Source of the DNA: JASHPR01 sp963729365
GTDB lineage: Bacteria > Actinomycetota > Actinomycetes > Streptosporangiales > Streptosporangiaceae
Direction of reading: 5' to 3'
Assembly (NCBI GenBank): GCA_963729365.1
Contig: CAVSNQ010000024.1
Location: 62,001 to 126,000, forward strand
Length of the DNA: 64,000 nt
Shown here: one piece after another, positions 17,101 through 25,065 of the stretch
How positions within the stretch are numbered: position 1 is the first letter of the stretch
Layout of the letters: every line of letters starts with the position of its first letter
Program-made: the position numbers and the translations under genes
The notes under the pieces: model-generated
The model's database searches: none
What the model saw: only the letters and a program-made list of their open reading frames with translations
What the model was told of the DNA's origin: nothing

Positions 17101-17260
17101 CAGCCGCGGTGAGGCCGCGGCCGCAGCGCACAGCCTCGGCCTCACCAAGCCAGCCGCCCCCGACGCTGACACCGTGATCAGCGCGCATACAGCGCGGCAA
17201 AGTCCATCTCCACCCACATCTGGGCCACCTGGCCGGACTCCACCCGGAAGATACCCGTGA
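14192..17260 (+). CDS. LuxR-family large ATP-binding (LAL) transcriptional regulator
   Basis: 1022 residues. An N-terminal STAND/AAA-type ATPase has Walker A GEAGVGKT (40-47) and Walker B VVLVAEDVHWA (147-157), with the sensor-like LLTCRDDEP after it. A long helical, TPR-like middle follows, ending in a LuxR/GerE helix-turn-helix at about 925-985 (LTSRELDVLRLLAAGRTNRQ, IGAELFISPRTAGVHVSHIL). LAL proteins hydrolyse ATP in response to an inducer and activate pathway genes, often for secondary metabolism. The ATG at 14192 has no strong ribosome binding site; a TATGAT -10 candidate lies upstream. Its last 83 bases overlap, tail to tail, the SnoaL-like gene on the other strand. Confidence 0.92.
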   Translation: MSQRVTSPVMVGRDEELGRLLAVLEVAGRGTAASALLVAGEAGVGKTRLVDEFTERARRDGTFVLVGACLDVGETAAPFAPVAEAFRSLPAVMDPAELSEVLGGSAEQLARIVPALGQRPGHLPASDGALFEHVLGVLERLGGHGRVVLVAEDVHWAGRSTIELLNFLIGNLRGPVLILLTCRDDEPSGPSPALRSFLAELDRGGRTERVRLGRLADPQVAELVAAITGGEPSRRLVDTVRSRSDGNPFFAEEVLAASADGLALPTELRNLVLVRMQALPTGSWHVLRAAAVAGRRVEHSLLAGVTGLAEPKLLAAMRQAVEHHVLTVDGAVYVFRHALGQEAVYADMLPAERSALHGKYAAALADRASQRDQASAEELGQLAHHWHAAGNWHGALLASIDASRAAQRATAYPEAYAHDQRALALWDLIPAAAATSPVDLTGLLQHAAQMASLAGHAERAVSLAQRAVSSAGPAAEPLAAGSLRMQLAAYLWEAGDTAGALAELRQAAEAVPDDPPSTEAAGIEAQQGRLLMLRGCTREAAIHALRAVALARAVRADDAEASALGTLAAAAAARGRPDEAVDQLRRAARLAAGQSDIAGLLRLRQNLAATLWTSGRCADGADVAVAGAKVALEAGLRTQAGMLLANAGAALVRIGRWDEADRFLEMSADVVSPYTLGSTYHLLQRSLLRLWQGEVALARADLARILQNFPDLDPQLACPVYTQLAEVALWNDRPGEAREAVTTGLRAVEGNDDPAYVMPLCRAGLAAVAAEVRRPRIHRDHAGLSQSRRAADQLIETARAIAAPADTKLTPVTEAELLTAEAEYARVIGGDAAARWDEAATAWAELRYPFLRAYARWRQAELELIEGTRASASALLAEAWHTAASLPAQQLRQEIEALAARARITLPSPQRPVADWPEPGAGLGLTSRELDVLRLLAAGRTNRQIGAELFISPRTAGVHVSHILAKLGLASRGEAAAAAHSLGLTKPAAPDADTVISAHTARQSPSPPTSGPPGRTPPGRYP

Positions 17261-17531
17261 ACCCGACGTCGGCCTGCCGCCCTACTGCGCTGACGTGCAA
17301 GAAGTCGGCCACCTGCCTCAGGTGCATCTCACCAAAGAAAGCCACCATCGTGCCGTCAGCGTTGCTGAAGATGGGCCCGAACTCGGTGAGCTCGACATCG
17401 GTGAAAGCCTCGTGGAATAGGCGGAGTATCTCCGTGACACGGCCCGATGAGACCAGCTCATCGAGCGTTGAGCCGTCGGCGCCGACCCACCCCTTCCGGA
17501 CGACCTGCTCGACGATCGCTGTGCTATTCAT
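17178..17531 (-). CDS. SnoaL-like / NTF2-fold protein
   Basis: 117 residues from ATG 17531, preceded by GGAGGAGAGAG; upstream codons in the same frame lack support. It has the small cone-shaped NTF2-like fold pattern: VTEILRLFHEAFTDVELTEF, then a strand pair around MVAFFGEMHLRQ, and the end GFTGIFRVESGQVAQMWVEM typical of SnoaL-like ester cyclases and steroid-isomerase-type proteins. Enzyme or ligand-binding role unknown. It is transcribed toward the LAL gene and shares 83 bases with it, so the two mRNAs are antisense at their 3' ends. Confidence 0.75.
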   Translation of the reverse strand: MNSTAIVEQVVRKGWVGADGSTLDELVSSGRVTEILRLFHEAFTDVELTEFGPIFSNADGTMVAFFGEMHLRQVADFLHVSAVGRQADVGFTGIFRVESGQVAQMWVEMDFAALYAR

Positions 17532-17757
17532 GTCTCTCTCCTCCATACCCGGCCTGATGCTGCCATCCGGTGGCCCAGGTTCGGCCTCACCGGCGTTCAC
17601 AGCACGCAGCATGCAACCGACGGTTGAGGAAAGGCATCTGTCACATGGCTTATCCGCCCAGCACGAGACGACGTATTTTGCCGGAACAGGCGCCATGCAG
17701 GAGCTCTGTAGCACCGGGCCGTAGCCGGTCCCCAACCCGGGGATTGGGTGGCGAGAC

Positions 17758-18654
17758 CTATGGGGCGACCTTCAGGATGGCCTTTCGCACGGCATGGGGG
17801 ACGGACGGCACGTCAGCTGGGCCTGCTGCGGCTCGCAGCTCGGCCGCGCGTTCCGGGTGCATGATTTCCAGGCCGATTGTGGTGAGCAGGTGCACGCAGC
17901 AGTCATTGAGCGCCTTCTCGGCGGTGACGGGTTCGTACATGTCCGGGATCTGCGGTGGTGTGCTGCCGGCGAACGCGTGCTGCTTCGCGGCGTACTCGGC
18001 GTATGCCATGAGGTGTGCCTGGCGGGCTTGGTAGAACGCTTCGTCGGTTACCTTGTCGGCGGTCAGCTGCGTGACGGCTGTGAATCGCGCCTTGGTGACC
18101 TCGATCACCGAGTCCGCCATTAGCGGGGCAGCCGGATGCCCGATGGCTCTGCGGATCCGTCCGGTGCCAGGATCGAAGACTTCAAAGACGGCCCGCTCGA
18201 GCCGGTCAGCATCAAGCTGCTTGGTGTAGGCGATGTCCGTCACGACCTTGCGGAGTTCGCGCCGTGCGGCTGGTGTGGCGGCAGGGTTGTCGAGCTGGCC
18301 AAGGATCGTCTGGGCAGTCTCTTTAGCTCGCCGCAGGCTAGCCCGGGGATCGCCGATCCAGGTCAGCATGGCCCGGCGCGCCTGGCGGAGCGGCACGTAC
18401 TCGTCGCCCCAGTACATCCAGATACCGACAGGGATCCTGGCCAGGCTGCTGATGCCATTGCCTGCCCGTTTGGACAGTAGGGTCAGCAGGAGTTCGCGCT
18501 GGTTTGCCGGGTACAGTGCCTGGTTCGACCCCCGTCCTCTGCCCGCGGGGCGCTTACGCGGCCGGTCGAGCAGGCCTGCCTGGGTCCAGTCGCGGATCAG
18601 TCTGACCGTGATCTCATGGCCGGCTCGGGCGGCGTCGGCGACCATGTCGTCCAC
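17758..18654 (-). CDS. Hypothetical protein with MerR-like N-terminal helix-turn-helix
   Basis: About 298 residues if GTG 18654 is the start; the frame is open up to 18750 and ATG 18645 is another option. The N-terminus ITVRLIRDWTQAGLLDRP resembles the wing-type helix-turn-helix of MerR-like regulators (axial helix, then 'GLL.RP'). The rest is helical with no recognised domain; WMYWGDEYVPLRQARRAML and FYQARQAHLMAYAEYAAKQH are notable aromatic/basic stretches. It is probably a DNA-binding protein. A small gene on the plus strand starts at 18739 back to back with it, so the 85-base gap may hold a shared promoter. Confidence 0.55.
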   Translation of the reverse strand: MDDMVADAARAGHEITVRLIRDWTQAGLLDRPRKRPAGRGRGSNQALYPANQRELLLTLLSKRAGNGISSLARIPVGIWMYWGDEYVPLRQARRAMLTWIGDPRASLRRAKETAQTILGQLDNPAATPAARRELRKVVTDIAYTKQLDADRLERAVFEVFDPGTGRIRRAIGHPAAPLMADSVIEVTKARFTAVTQLTADKVTDEAFYQARQAHLMAYAEYAAKQHAFAGSTPPQIPDMYEPVTAEKALNDCCVHLLTTIGLEIMHPERAAELRAAAGPADVPSVPHAVRKAILKVAP

Positions 18655-18738
18655 GGTCCCTGGTCCGCGTCCCGGCCCTCGCCGAGATGTACGTGCGGCT
18701 ACGCGCCCTGCCGTTCCGCACAGGAAGCCCACGCCCGC

Positions 18739-19011
18739 GTGATCCCGCACGATGACGACGTCGGCCGGTGGCTAGACGCGCGGCAACTGCGGCGCGAGCG
18801 TCCCCGCTGGGTCATCATCTGGGTCGCCGAAACCAGGCACTACCGCGCTTACCCGCTGTTCCGCACCCGCCGCGGGCTGGTCGTCACCGCGGCCACAGCG
18901 CAGGAGGCAGCCGCACAGATGGACCAGGTCGAATTGATAGACCCAAGCCCCGGTGGGCCTATGCGCGGACAGCGGCGAGCTCGGCGAGTTGTAGCACTGA
19001 CTGGCGAATAA
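18739..19011 (+). CDS. Small conserved hypothetical protein
   Basis: 90 residues from GTG 18739; longer frames upstream overlap the divergent gene. The pattern WLDARQLRRERPRWVIIWVA, YRAYPLFRTRRGLVVTAATA, then a short acidic helix (AAAQMDQVELID) recalls small actinobacterial proteins of unknown function built of a helix and a two- or three-stranded sheet. Its 3' end overlaps the convergent SRPBCC gene by 53 bases. No function can be assigned. Confidence 0.5.
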   Translation: MIPHDDDVGRWLDARQLRRERPRWVIIWVAETRHYRAYPLFRTRRGLVVTAATAQEAAAQMDQVELIDPSPGGPMRGQRRARRVVALTGE

Positions 19012-19354
19012 TGTCGCGCTGTTTATCGAGGCGGTGGGCCTCGTGGTCGGGGATCTCGACGTGCACGGAGATCTCGGTGCCACCTCCGGACGGCCGAAGC
19101 CGCCAGTCGAAGCAGAGATCGGAGACCAGGCATGAGATTTTCACGGTGCCGTTTTCCTGGCTGGTCTCCAGCGCTTGCGGCATCGGAAAGTCGGGATATC
19201 CCTCCGGGTACATGATGTAGTCGCCGACGTCACTGCCTGTCTCCACTGACCCGGTGCCCGCCCACCACAGCGGGAACTGGGCCGGGTCATATAGCAGTTT
19301 CCATACCTCTTCCGGGGGTGCAGTGCTGATTGCGCTGTGGTCGAAGGTCCGCAT
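18959..19354 (-). CDS. SRPBCC-family (START/Bet v1-like) protein
   Basis: 131 residues. The N-terminal strand and helix are typical of polyketide-cyclase-like SRPBCC proteins: MRTFDHSAISTAPPEEVWKL, LLYDPAQFPLWWAGTGSVET. A long C-terminal helix (HRLDKQRDIIRQSVLQLAEL) closes the hydrophobic pocket. Such proteins bind lipids or aromatic ligands, or catalyse cyclisation. ATG 19354 lies only 3 bases beyond the stop of the large AfsR-like regulator, so the two are one transcription unit and probably share a signal or pathway. Its 3' end overlaps the small plus-strand gene by 53 bases. Confidence 0.8.
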   Translation of the reverse strand: MRTFDHSAISTAPPEEVWKLLYDPAQFPLWWAGTGSVETGSDVGDYIMYPEGYPDFPMPQALETSQENGTVKISCLVSDLCFDWRLRPSGGGTEISVHVEIPDHEAHRLDKQRDIIRQSVLQLAELAAVRA

Positions 19355-19357
19355 CGT

Positions 19358-22300
19358 TTACTCCTGGCTTGCGGTGTCAGGGCTGTGCGGAGCCCGGGTG
19401 TCGGCCTGCGGGGCTCCGGTGCCGGGCCGGGCACCGGAGTCCTTGCTTCCTGCCTTGTGGTCGCGGAGCGCGGATAGCTCGGCGGTGACGATGCCGAGTT
19501 CTCGCGTGGGCTCCACGAGCGAGCTTACGGGCGGTCGGCCGAGATCGATGAGCGCGGCAACGTAGTCGGCGCCGGTATGAGCACTGTCCTGGGTCCGCGC
19601 GATCCGCTGCCACCCGGTCACCGACTCCGCCAGGCGCCTTTCGGCCAGGGCGGCATCCCCGCGCGAGGACGCGATGAGGGCCTGCACCCGGCTCATCCAC
19701 GCGACCAGGGCAGCGGGGAAGTCGCTCGGGGTCACCGGCTCGAGCGCGACGTTTGTTAGCTCCGCCTCCGCCAGGTCAGGCTGCCCGGATAGCGCGAGGG
19801 CTTCCGCCAGCCGCAGACGTGTAGCGGGTCTGCTCACCGGGGCATGAAGATCCAGGGCGCTGGCTAGCGAGGCCACCGCAGCAGCAGGATCCGCGTCGGC
19901 TAGGGCGAGCAGACCGCGTTCCTGGCAGACCAGACCGTCCAGCTCGGGCAGACCTACCCGGTCGCAGTACCCGGCCGCCGCGTCGCACGCCTGGCGTGCC
20001 TCGGACAGCCGGCCCAGCCTGCGCAAGATGGCCGATCGCGCCGCCTGCGCGTAGACGCTGAGACGCAGCAGCCCGTTCGGCGCGACCAGAGGGAGGCACC
20101 GGTCGGCGAAGTCCAGCGCGCGGCCGAACTCACCCGCGCAGGCAGCCGCGCTCGCCGCGTTGCTGAGGCAGCTGTAGGCCATGTCCGGGCGCCCGGCGCG
20201 GCCGGCGGCGGCGCTCGCTGCGATCAGCGGGCCGAAGCTGTCGGTGAACCGGCCTGCGCGGATCAGCGCGTGCCCGCGCGCCACCCCGATGTCGTGCGCA
20301 AGCAGGTCGCCCGTCCTGTCACCACCGAGGATCCGGTCGGTCTCGGCGAGCAGCTCGTCGACCGCGGCCGGCTCGCCAGCGACCGCTTCGGCCCACGCCA
20401 TGCCCGCGAGCGCCTCTGCCCGCGCGGAGAGATCGGACGCAGGATCGCGATCCAGCACGTCCAGCGCGTTTTGATAGGAGCGGCGCGACTCGCGTGGGTG
20501 GCAGACACCGCCGCGGAGCCACCGGCCGCGTCTCAGCCAGGCGCTGATCAGGGCGCCGGCATCTTGTGGCGATATCTGCTCAAGCGCCCGGTGGAAAGCA
20601 TCGTCGGAGGACTCGAGCAGGCCGCGGAATGCCTCGACCTCGGCGAGCTCGACCAGTAGGTCGGGGTCATGTGGCTCGATCTGTACGGCTTCGGTCAGGA
20701 AGTCGGCTGCTTCGGCCATCGCGGCCACCCAGCGTGCGTCTTGTGCGGCCAGGATCAGATAGCTGACGGCCTGTTCATCCTGGCCGGCCAGGATGAGGTG
20801 CCGCGCGATCTCCGCTGCGCGCAGACCGCGGCGGGAGCCTCGTGCGTGTTGAGCACGGGAGTCTGGTGGCCGGCCTCGCTTACGCAGCAACTGGGCGAGC
20901 TCGTGATGCAGGCGTGTCCTGATCGGGTCAGAGATCTCCTGGTAGACCGCATCGCGCAGCAGGGCGTGCCGGAATCCCGTTTGCCCATCGCCTGCTCTCA
21001 GCAGGCCTGACCCGAGGGCCTCGGCGGCCGCGCGCGCTGGGTTCTGGAGCGGGAGCGAGGCGACCTCAGGACGGTCCAGGTCACGTCCGGCGGCGGCGAG
21101 GAACTCGACGAACACGCGCGCCTGGCCCGACATACGGCTGATCGCCAGCCTCGCCGCGCCACTGAGGCCAGCGGCGAGGTCCGCGCCGTCTCGAGCGGCG
21201 GCGCGGGCGGTCTCGACGGCGAGCAGCGGGCTACCTGCGGCCAGCGTCACGATCTGCTCGACGGCCTCGGCCGGCAGGTCGGCCGAAGCCTTGATGAGAG
21301 CCCGTACGGCGTCGTCCCCGAGCGGCCGCACGTCGACCTCCGTGACGAGCGCGCCGCGCGAGCGCAGTGCTCCGAGCACGGCGTCGAGATCCTGGCGCGA
21401 TGGCAGCCTGCGGCGCGTGAGGATGAGAAGCACAGGCGTGCGACGGAGCCGCCGTCCGGCGTAGGCGATCAGCTCAAGGCTCGCCGTGTCTGCCAGGTGC
21501 AGGTCCTCGAAGGCCAGCAGCAGGGGAGCCCGCCGCGACGCCCAGGCCATGAATTGCACGACGGCCTCGCACAGCTGGACTCGATCAAGCTGGGGATCAG
21601 CGCTGGCTCGCGTCGCCCGCCCGGTATCTGCCTTTCCCCGAGCCAGCGCCGGGACGATCCTGGCCAGGTCGGCGGTCCAGGCCTGGGCCTCGGGCGGGTG
21701 ACCAATCATGCTCACGAGATCGCTGAGCGCGTCGGTCCAGATGGCAAACGGCGATGCCCGACCCAGTCCGGCTGCCGTGGTCCCAGCGATCAGGGCGGCG
21801 TCCGGACTGGCCCGTCGCGCCGTGGCCTGCAGTTCCTCGACGAGCCGGGTCTTGCCAATGCCACCCTCTCCGTCGAGCAGTACGGCTCCGCCAGAACCAC
21901 TCCGCGCCGCCCGCCAGGCCTTGACCAGCTCAGCGAATTCCCGTTCTCGTCCCACCAGGCCTCCTGCTGCTGGCTTGACCGCATGCTCAGAGACGATTGA
22001 GCGGCGATGAGCGTGCCAGCCGGCCTGGGCAGGCCGGCTGGCCGTGCGGCGAAGATGGCTGACCAGCGCGGCCGTCTCCGCGGACACCGGGATCCCGAGT
22101 TCGCTGTCCAGCCGCTCCCGCAGCCTGGCCAACGCCTCCAGCGCTCCTGACGCATCGCCAGCCCGCACGAGGGCGCCGATCAGGTCAGCTCCGGCCGACT
22201 CGTCCAGTGGGCAGAGCGCCGCCCGGCGCCGCGCCCAGTCGACTGCGGCCGCCAGGTCGCCCGCGGCGGTGGCCTGTTCCATGAGGTCCCGAAGCGCAGC

Positions 22301-22744
22301 GGCGATATCGCGGCCGAGTTCCTCACGGGCCTCGATCACCCAGTCGTCGTCGAGTTCCTGCAGCAGGTCCCCACGGCACAGGTCGAGCGCGGCCCTGGGC
22401 TGACCGTGCGCGATGAGCCGCCTAACTTCCTGCAGGTCCACCGAGAGACCGTCGGCCGCGAGGGTGACGGTGTCCCGGTCGGTGGCGAGGTACGAGCCGA
22501 AATCGGGTCCGAGCGCCGAGCGAAGGGCCCAGATGGCGCTTCGGAGGCTGGCCCTCGCGCTGGCGTCGAGCACGTCGGGCCAGAACTGCCCGGCCAGCCG
22601 GGACCGGGGATGGCGGCCGGGGTGCACCGCGAGCCAGCCCAGCAGCGCCCTGACCCGTCTGCTGGCCGGGAGCGCTGCCTTCTGCCCGGCTAGCCGCACC
22701 TCTAGCTCGCCGATCACGCGGATCTCAAGCATGGCTGCCGCCAT
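19358..22744 (-). CDS. AfsR/SARP-like regulator: winged helix, BTAD and STAND ATPase
   Basis: 1128 residues. Residues 6-95 form an OmpR-like winged-helix DNA-binding domain (LEIRVIGELEVRLAG, ARASLRSAIWALRSALG). A BTAD helical domain covers about 100-235 (ALEALARLRERLDSELGIPV). Next is an ATPase (GGLVGREREF at 261-270; Walker A GEGGIGKT 292-299; Walker B LLLAFEDLHL 408-417), then a TPR-like helical C-terminus. AfsR-type proteins activate secondary-metabolite and morphological genes after ligand- or phosphorylation-controlled oligomerisation. ATG 22744 has AGGGGAA upstream; ATG 22732 is an alternative. It is transcribed with the SRPBCC gene that begins 3 bases after its stop and diverges from the SnoaL-cupin pair. 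Confidence 0.9.
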   Translation of the reverse strand: MAAAMLEIRVIGELEVRLAGQKAALPASRRVRALLGWLAVHPGRHPRSRLAGQFWPDVLDASARASLRSAIWALRSALGPDFGSYLATDRDTVTLAADGLSVDLQEVRRLIAHGQPRAALDLCRGDLLQELDDDWVIEAREELGRDIAAALRDLMEQATAAGDLAAAVDWARRRAALCPLDESAGADLIGALVRAGDASGALEALARLRERLDSELGIPVSAETAALVSHLRRTASRPAQAGWHAHRRSIVSEHAVKPAAGGLVGREREFAELVKAWRAARSGSGGAVLLDGEGGIGKTRLVEELQATARRASPDAALIAGTTAAGLGRASPFAIWTDALSDLVSMIGHPPEAQAWTADLARIVPALARGKADTGRATRASADPQLDRVQLCEAVVQFMAWASRRAPLLLAFEDLHLADTASLELIAYAGRRLRRTPVLLILTRRRLPSRQDLDAVLGALRSRGALVTEVDVRPLGDDAVRALIKASADLPAEAVEQIVTLAAGSPLLAVETARAAARDGADLAAGLSGAARLAISRMSGQARVFVEFLAAAGRDLDRPEVASLPLQNPARAAAEALGSGLLRAGDGQTGFRHALLRDAVYQEISDPIRTRLHHELAQLLRKRGRPPDSRAQHARGSRRGLRAAEIARHLILAGQDEQAVSYLILAAQDARWVAAMAEAADFLTEAVQIEPHDPDLLVELAEVEAFRGLLESSDDAFHRALEQISPQDAGALISAWLRRGRWLRGGVCHPRESRRSYQNALDVLDRDPASDLSARAEALAGMAWAEAVAGEPAAVDELLAETDRILGGDRTGDLLAHDIGVARGHALIRAGRFTDSFGPLIAASAAAGRAGRPDMAYSCLSNAASAAACAGEFGRALDFADRCLPLVAPNGLLRLSVYAQAARSAILRRLGRLSEARQACDAAAGYCDRVGLPELDGLVCQERGLLALADADPAAAVASLASALDLHAPVSRPATRLRLAEALALSGQPDLAEAELTNVALEPVTPSDFPAALVAWMSRVQALIASSRGDAALAERRLAESVTGWQRIARTQDSAHTGADYVAALIDLGRPPVSSLVEPTRELGIVTAELSALRDHKAGSKDSGARPGTGAPQADTRAPHSPDTASQE

Positions 22745-22818
22745 TCTAGGCGGGATTCCCCTGGCCAGGGCAGTTCCTGCCCTGCCTTAGGTGCTCCGGC
22801 CTGGGCTTTGACGGTCCG

Positions 22819-22847
22819 TTGACGGTGCCAGGGAATCGTCGTACCCG
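22819..22847 (+). promoter_or_regulatory. Candidate promoter of the SnoaL-cupin unit
   Basis: TTGACG (22819-22824), a 17-base spacer and TACCCG (22842-22847) lie 35 bases before ATG 22883. A second TTGACG sits 11 bases further upstream (22808-22813), a tandem spacing that could also be an activator half-site pair. The divergent AfsR-like gene begins at 22744. Confidence 0.4.
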
Positions 22848-22882
22848 GAGTTCGAAGAGCACGACGATCAGGGAGGCACCAG

Positions 22883-23260
22883 ATGAGCACCAGCGAGATC
22901 ACCAGGACCGGCCAGTCGTTTGATTCCGAGGCGCTGCGCCGCGGCATCGAGGAGCGCGACGCCACCACGCTGCTCGGCCTGTATGCCGAGGACGCCGAGT
23001 TGCAGGTCGTGGACCGCAACGACCAGCCCAGCAACCCGAAGATCATCCGCGGCCGGAGGGCGATCGGCGAGTACTTCGCCGACGTGTGCGGCCGGGACAT
23101 GACGCACCAGATCAGCCGCCTCGTGGTCAGCGAGAACAATGCGGCCTTCGTGCAGGCGTGCCGTTACCCGAGCGGAGCGCAGGTCCTGTGCATTGCCGTG
23201 CTTGACCTGAAGGACGGCCTGATCACCCGCCAGTCCGGCGTCCAGGCCTGGGACGAGTAA
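22883..23260 (+). CDS. SnoaL-like / NTF2-fold protein
   Basis: 125 residues. ALRRGIEERDATTLLGLYAE (about residues 16-35) and the acidic LYAEDAELQVVDRN strand are the classic start of a SnoaL-like fold, followed by IRGRRAIGEYFADVCGRDMT and a C-terminal sheet ending SGVQAWDE. GGGAGGC sits well before ATG 22883. It leads a short unit with a cupin gene 53 bases on. Proteins of this type either isomerise small molecules or bind ligands; nothing more specific can be read. The nearby giant regulators suggest regulated expression. Confidence 0.78.
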   Translation: MSTSEITRTGQSFDSEALRRGIEERDATTLLGLYAEDAELQVVDRNDQPSNPKIIRGRRAIGEYFADVCGRDMTHQISRLVVSENNAAFVQACRYPSGAQVLCIAVLDLKDGLITRQSGVQAWDE

Positions 23261-23313
23261 CCGTCGGAGGGCCCGGTACCACCAGTCCGACATCACGAGC
23301 AAGGAGAATGATC

Positions 23314-23670
23314 ATGTCTACAGCAGAGCACAAGGACTTCGCGAAGGCCGATGAAGTCCGCACGTTCACTAACGGCGAGGTGGAGCTGGTGCACATCGGC
23401 GGCAGTGACATCGGGCGGCTGATCCTGCAGCCCGGCTGGCGGTGGTCCGAGCACGTCAAGCCGCTGGCCGGCACCGATCTGTGCGAGGCACCGCACTTCC
23501 AGTACCACGTCGCCGGAACGCTGCGGATCGAGATGGCCGACGGCACCCAGTTCGACGCCGTTCCTGGCCAGGTGACGGCGCTGCCTTCCGGCCACGATGC
23601 CTGGGTCGTCGGTAACGAGCCAGTGGTAGTCGTGGACTGGTGGGGCGCCAGCAACTACGCCAAAAGCTAA
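23314..23670 (+). CDS. Cupin-domain protein
   Basis: 118 residues. ATG 23314 is preferred to ATG 23308 because GGAG at 23303-23306 leaves only one base before the first but seven before the second. The cupin barrel reads GRLILQPGWRWSEHVKPLAG, then HFQYHVAGTLRIEMADGTQF, then VPGQVTALPSGHDAWVVGNE. The usual metal ligands are partly replaced: His in SEHVKP and His in QYHVAG are present, but the G(X)5HXH pattern is incomplete. It may bind a ligand or metal without classical dioxygenase chemistry. It ends in a strong terminator 13 bases after the stop. Confidence 0.8.
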   Translation: MSTAEHKDFAKADEVRTFTNGEVELVHIGGSDIGRLILQPGWRWSEHVKPLAGTDLCEAPHFQYHVAGTLRIEMADGTQFDAVPGQVTALPSGHDAWVVGNEPVVVVDWWGASNYAKS

Positions 23671-23682
23671 CGCGCCCCGCAG

Positions 23683-23731
23683 GGCACGGGCTCACCAGCG
23701 CCGGAGGCCGCTTTGGTGAGCCCGTGCCTTT
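23683..23731 (+). terminator. Rho-independent terminator after the cupin gene
   Basis: A 15-bp perfect stem, GGCACGGGCTCACCA (23683-23697) with TGGTGAGCCCGTGCC (23714-23728), has a 16-base loop and is followed by TTT. Confidence 0.85.
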
Positions 23732-23934
23732 GGCGCGCTTCCGGGCTTCGCGGACGGTCTGTGCAAACAAGTGCAACGCAGTGCTGTCGCGCCCTCCCTC
23801 CCTGGGCCGCTGGGATGTGCAGCAAGGCAGGACATCGCACCGGGCACGCGCGGCCGGTCATTGCGCGGGCTTCCTTCCTGGCAGCCCACGGAAACGGCCG
23901 TTCGGCGCCCGACGAGGCAGGAAGGAGAATCCCA

Positions 23935-24873
23935 ATGCAGATGAGACGCCTGTCGTTTTGGCCGCAGGTTGCGCTGGCGGGCATGGCTGCCGTGCTCCTG
24001 GCCGTCATCGTGTTGGCCACCGGGGCGGGCCGGGCGCTCGCTCAAGGTGGCAATGTCACGCTCAGCCCGGCCCAAGGCGCACAGGGCACGGAGGTGACAG
24101 CCAGTGGCACCGGCTGGACACCCGGCGACACCATCCAGGCCTACTGGAACGGCTATGACGGCGGGTATCCGATCGGCAGTTCGGTCGTGGTCAACAGCGC
24201 CGGGGACTTCACCTCGAGCTTCACCGTGCCCTCGGGAACGGCGACGGTCAGTTACTGGGTGTCTTTCTATGACGAGAACCAGAACTACTACGTAAACGCG
24301 AGCTTCACGGTCACCCAGTCGTCACCGCCGGCTGCGCCGTCGAATCTGAAGGTCGCCCCGTACGGGCCGCTGGGGTTCTATCTCACCTGGACGGGCAATT
24401 CGGCCAACCAGGCCGGCTTCCAGGTTTACAACGGCGTCACGACCGAGTACGTCGCCGCGGACGATTACCTGTGGACGGTGGCCCAGCCCAGCACCTACAT
24501 GTGCTTCGCGGTCCGCGCCTACAACTCCAGCGGCTACTCCGCCTGGGCCGGAATGTGGACCTGCGACAGCACACCGCCCGGCGGGGCGCCGGCGGCTCCT
24601 GCGAACGTCGTCGCCACCGGGATCAGTCCCAACACCATCCAGATCTCCTTCACTAACCAGGCGGACAACGAAACAGCCTTCATCTTCTACAACGGCGTCA
24701 CCACCGAGACGTACAGCTCATACAGCGAGCCGGGTAAAGGCAGCAGCTTCACCTACGACTGGACCGGACTCCAGCCGAACACCTGGATGTGCTTCGAGGT
24801 CGCCGCGTACAACCAGTGGGGCCGCTCCGCATACGCCCCGTCCGGCTGGGCGTGCACCTGGACCCAAAACTGA
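23935..24873 (+). CDS. Secreted protein with Ig-like and two FN3-like domains
   Basis: 312 residues from ATG 23935, where GGAAGGAG is correctly spaced; the longer open frame to 23713 overlaps the terminator. A signal peptide spans about residues 1-37 (basic MRR, hydrophobic VALAGMAAVLLAVIVLATGA, then ALA-QGG). The mature part begins with an Ig/neocarzinostatin-like module (NVTLSPAQGAQGTEVTASGT) and continues with two fibronectin-III-like repeats. Each repeat has matching landmarks: PSNLKVAPYGPLGFYLTWTG and PANVVATGISPNTIQISFTN, each ending with a cysteine pair in the TYMCFAVRAYNSSGYSAW / TWMCFEVAAYNQWGRSAY motif. Extracellular binding or adhesion is likely; no catalytic domain is seen. Confidence 0.8.
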   Translation: MQMRRLSFWPQVALAGMAAVLLAVIVLATGAGRALAQGGNVTLSPAQGAQGTEVTASGTGWTPGDTIQAYWNGYDGGYPIGSSVVVNSAGDFTSSFTVPSGTATVSYWVSFYDENQNYYVNASFTVTQSSPPAAPSNLKVAPYGPLGFYLTWTGNSANQAGFQVYNGVTTEYVAADDYLWTVAQPSTYMCFAVRAYNSSGYSAWAGMWTCDSTPPGGAPAAPANVVATGISPNTIQISFTNQADNETAFIFYNGVTTETYSSYSEPGKGSSFTYDWTGLQPNTWMCFEVAAYNQWGRSAYAPSGWACTWTQN

Positions 24874-24949
24874 CCAGTACCCCGATCGGCCTGACCGGGC
24901 ACGCACAGCGGGCCACCCTCATGCCGGCGCCCGCCCGGTCCAGCAGCGA

Positions 24950-24989
24950 CGCATCCAGCCACCCAGCAACGCCCTGGGTGCTGGATGCG
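24950..24989. terminator. Bidirectional hairpin between convergent genes
   Basis: CGCATCCAGCCACCCAG and CTGGGTGCTGGATGCG pair with one bulged base around the loop CAACGCC. The hairpin lies between the ends of the FN3-like gene (24873) and the NB-ARC gene (25066). Confidence 0.7.
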
Positions 24990-25065
24990 CCGCATACCCG
25001 GTGCCGGGTAGGGATGTTGGGCTAACCCGGCTCTCTCGCGGGTGTCATCCCCGGCGGCCGCTGCG

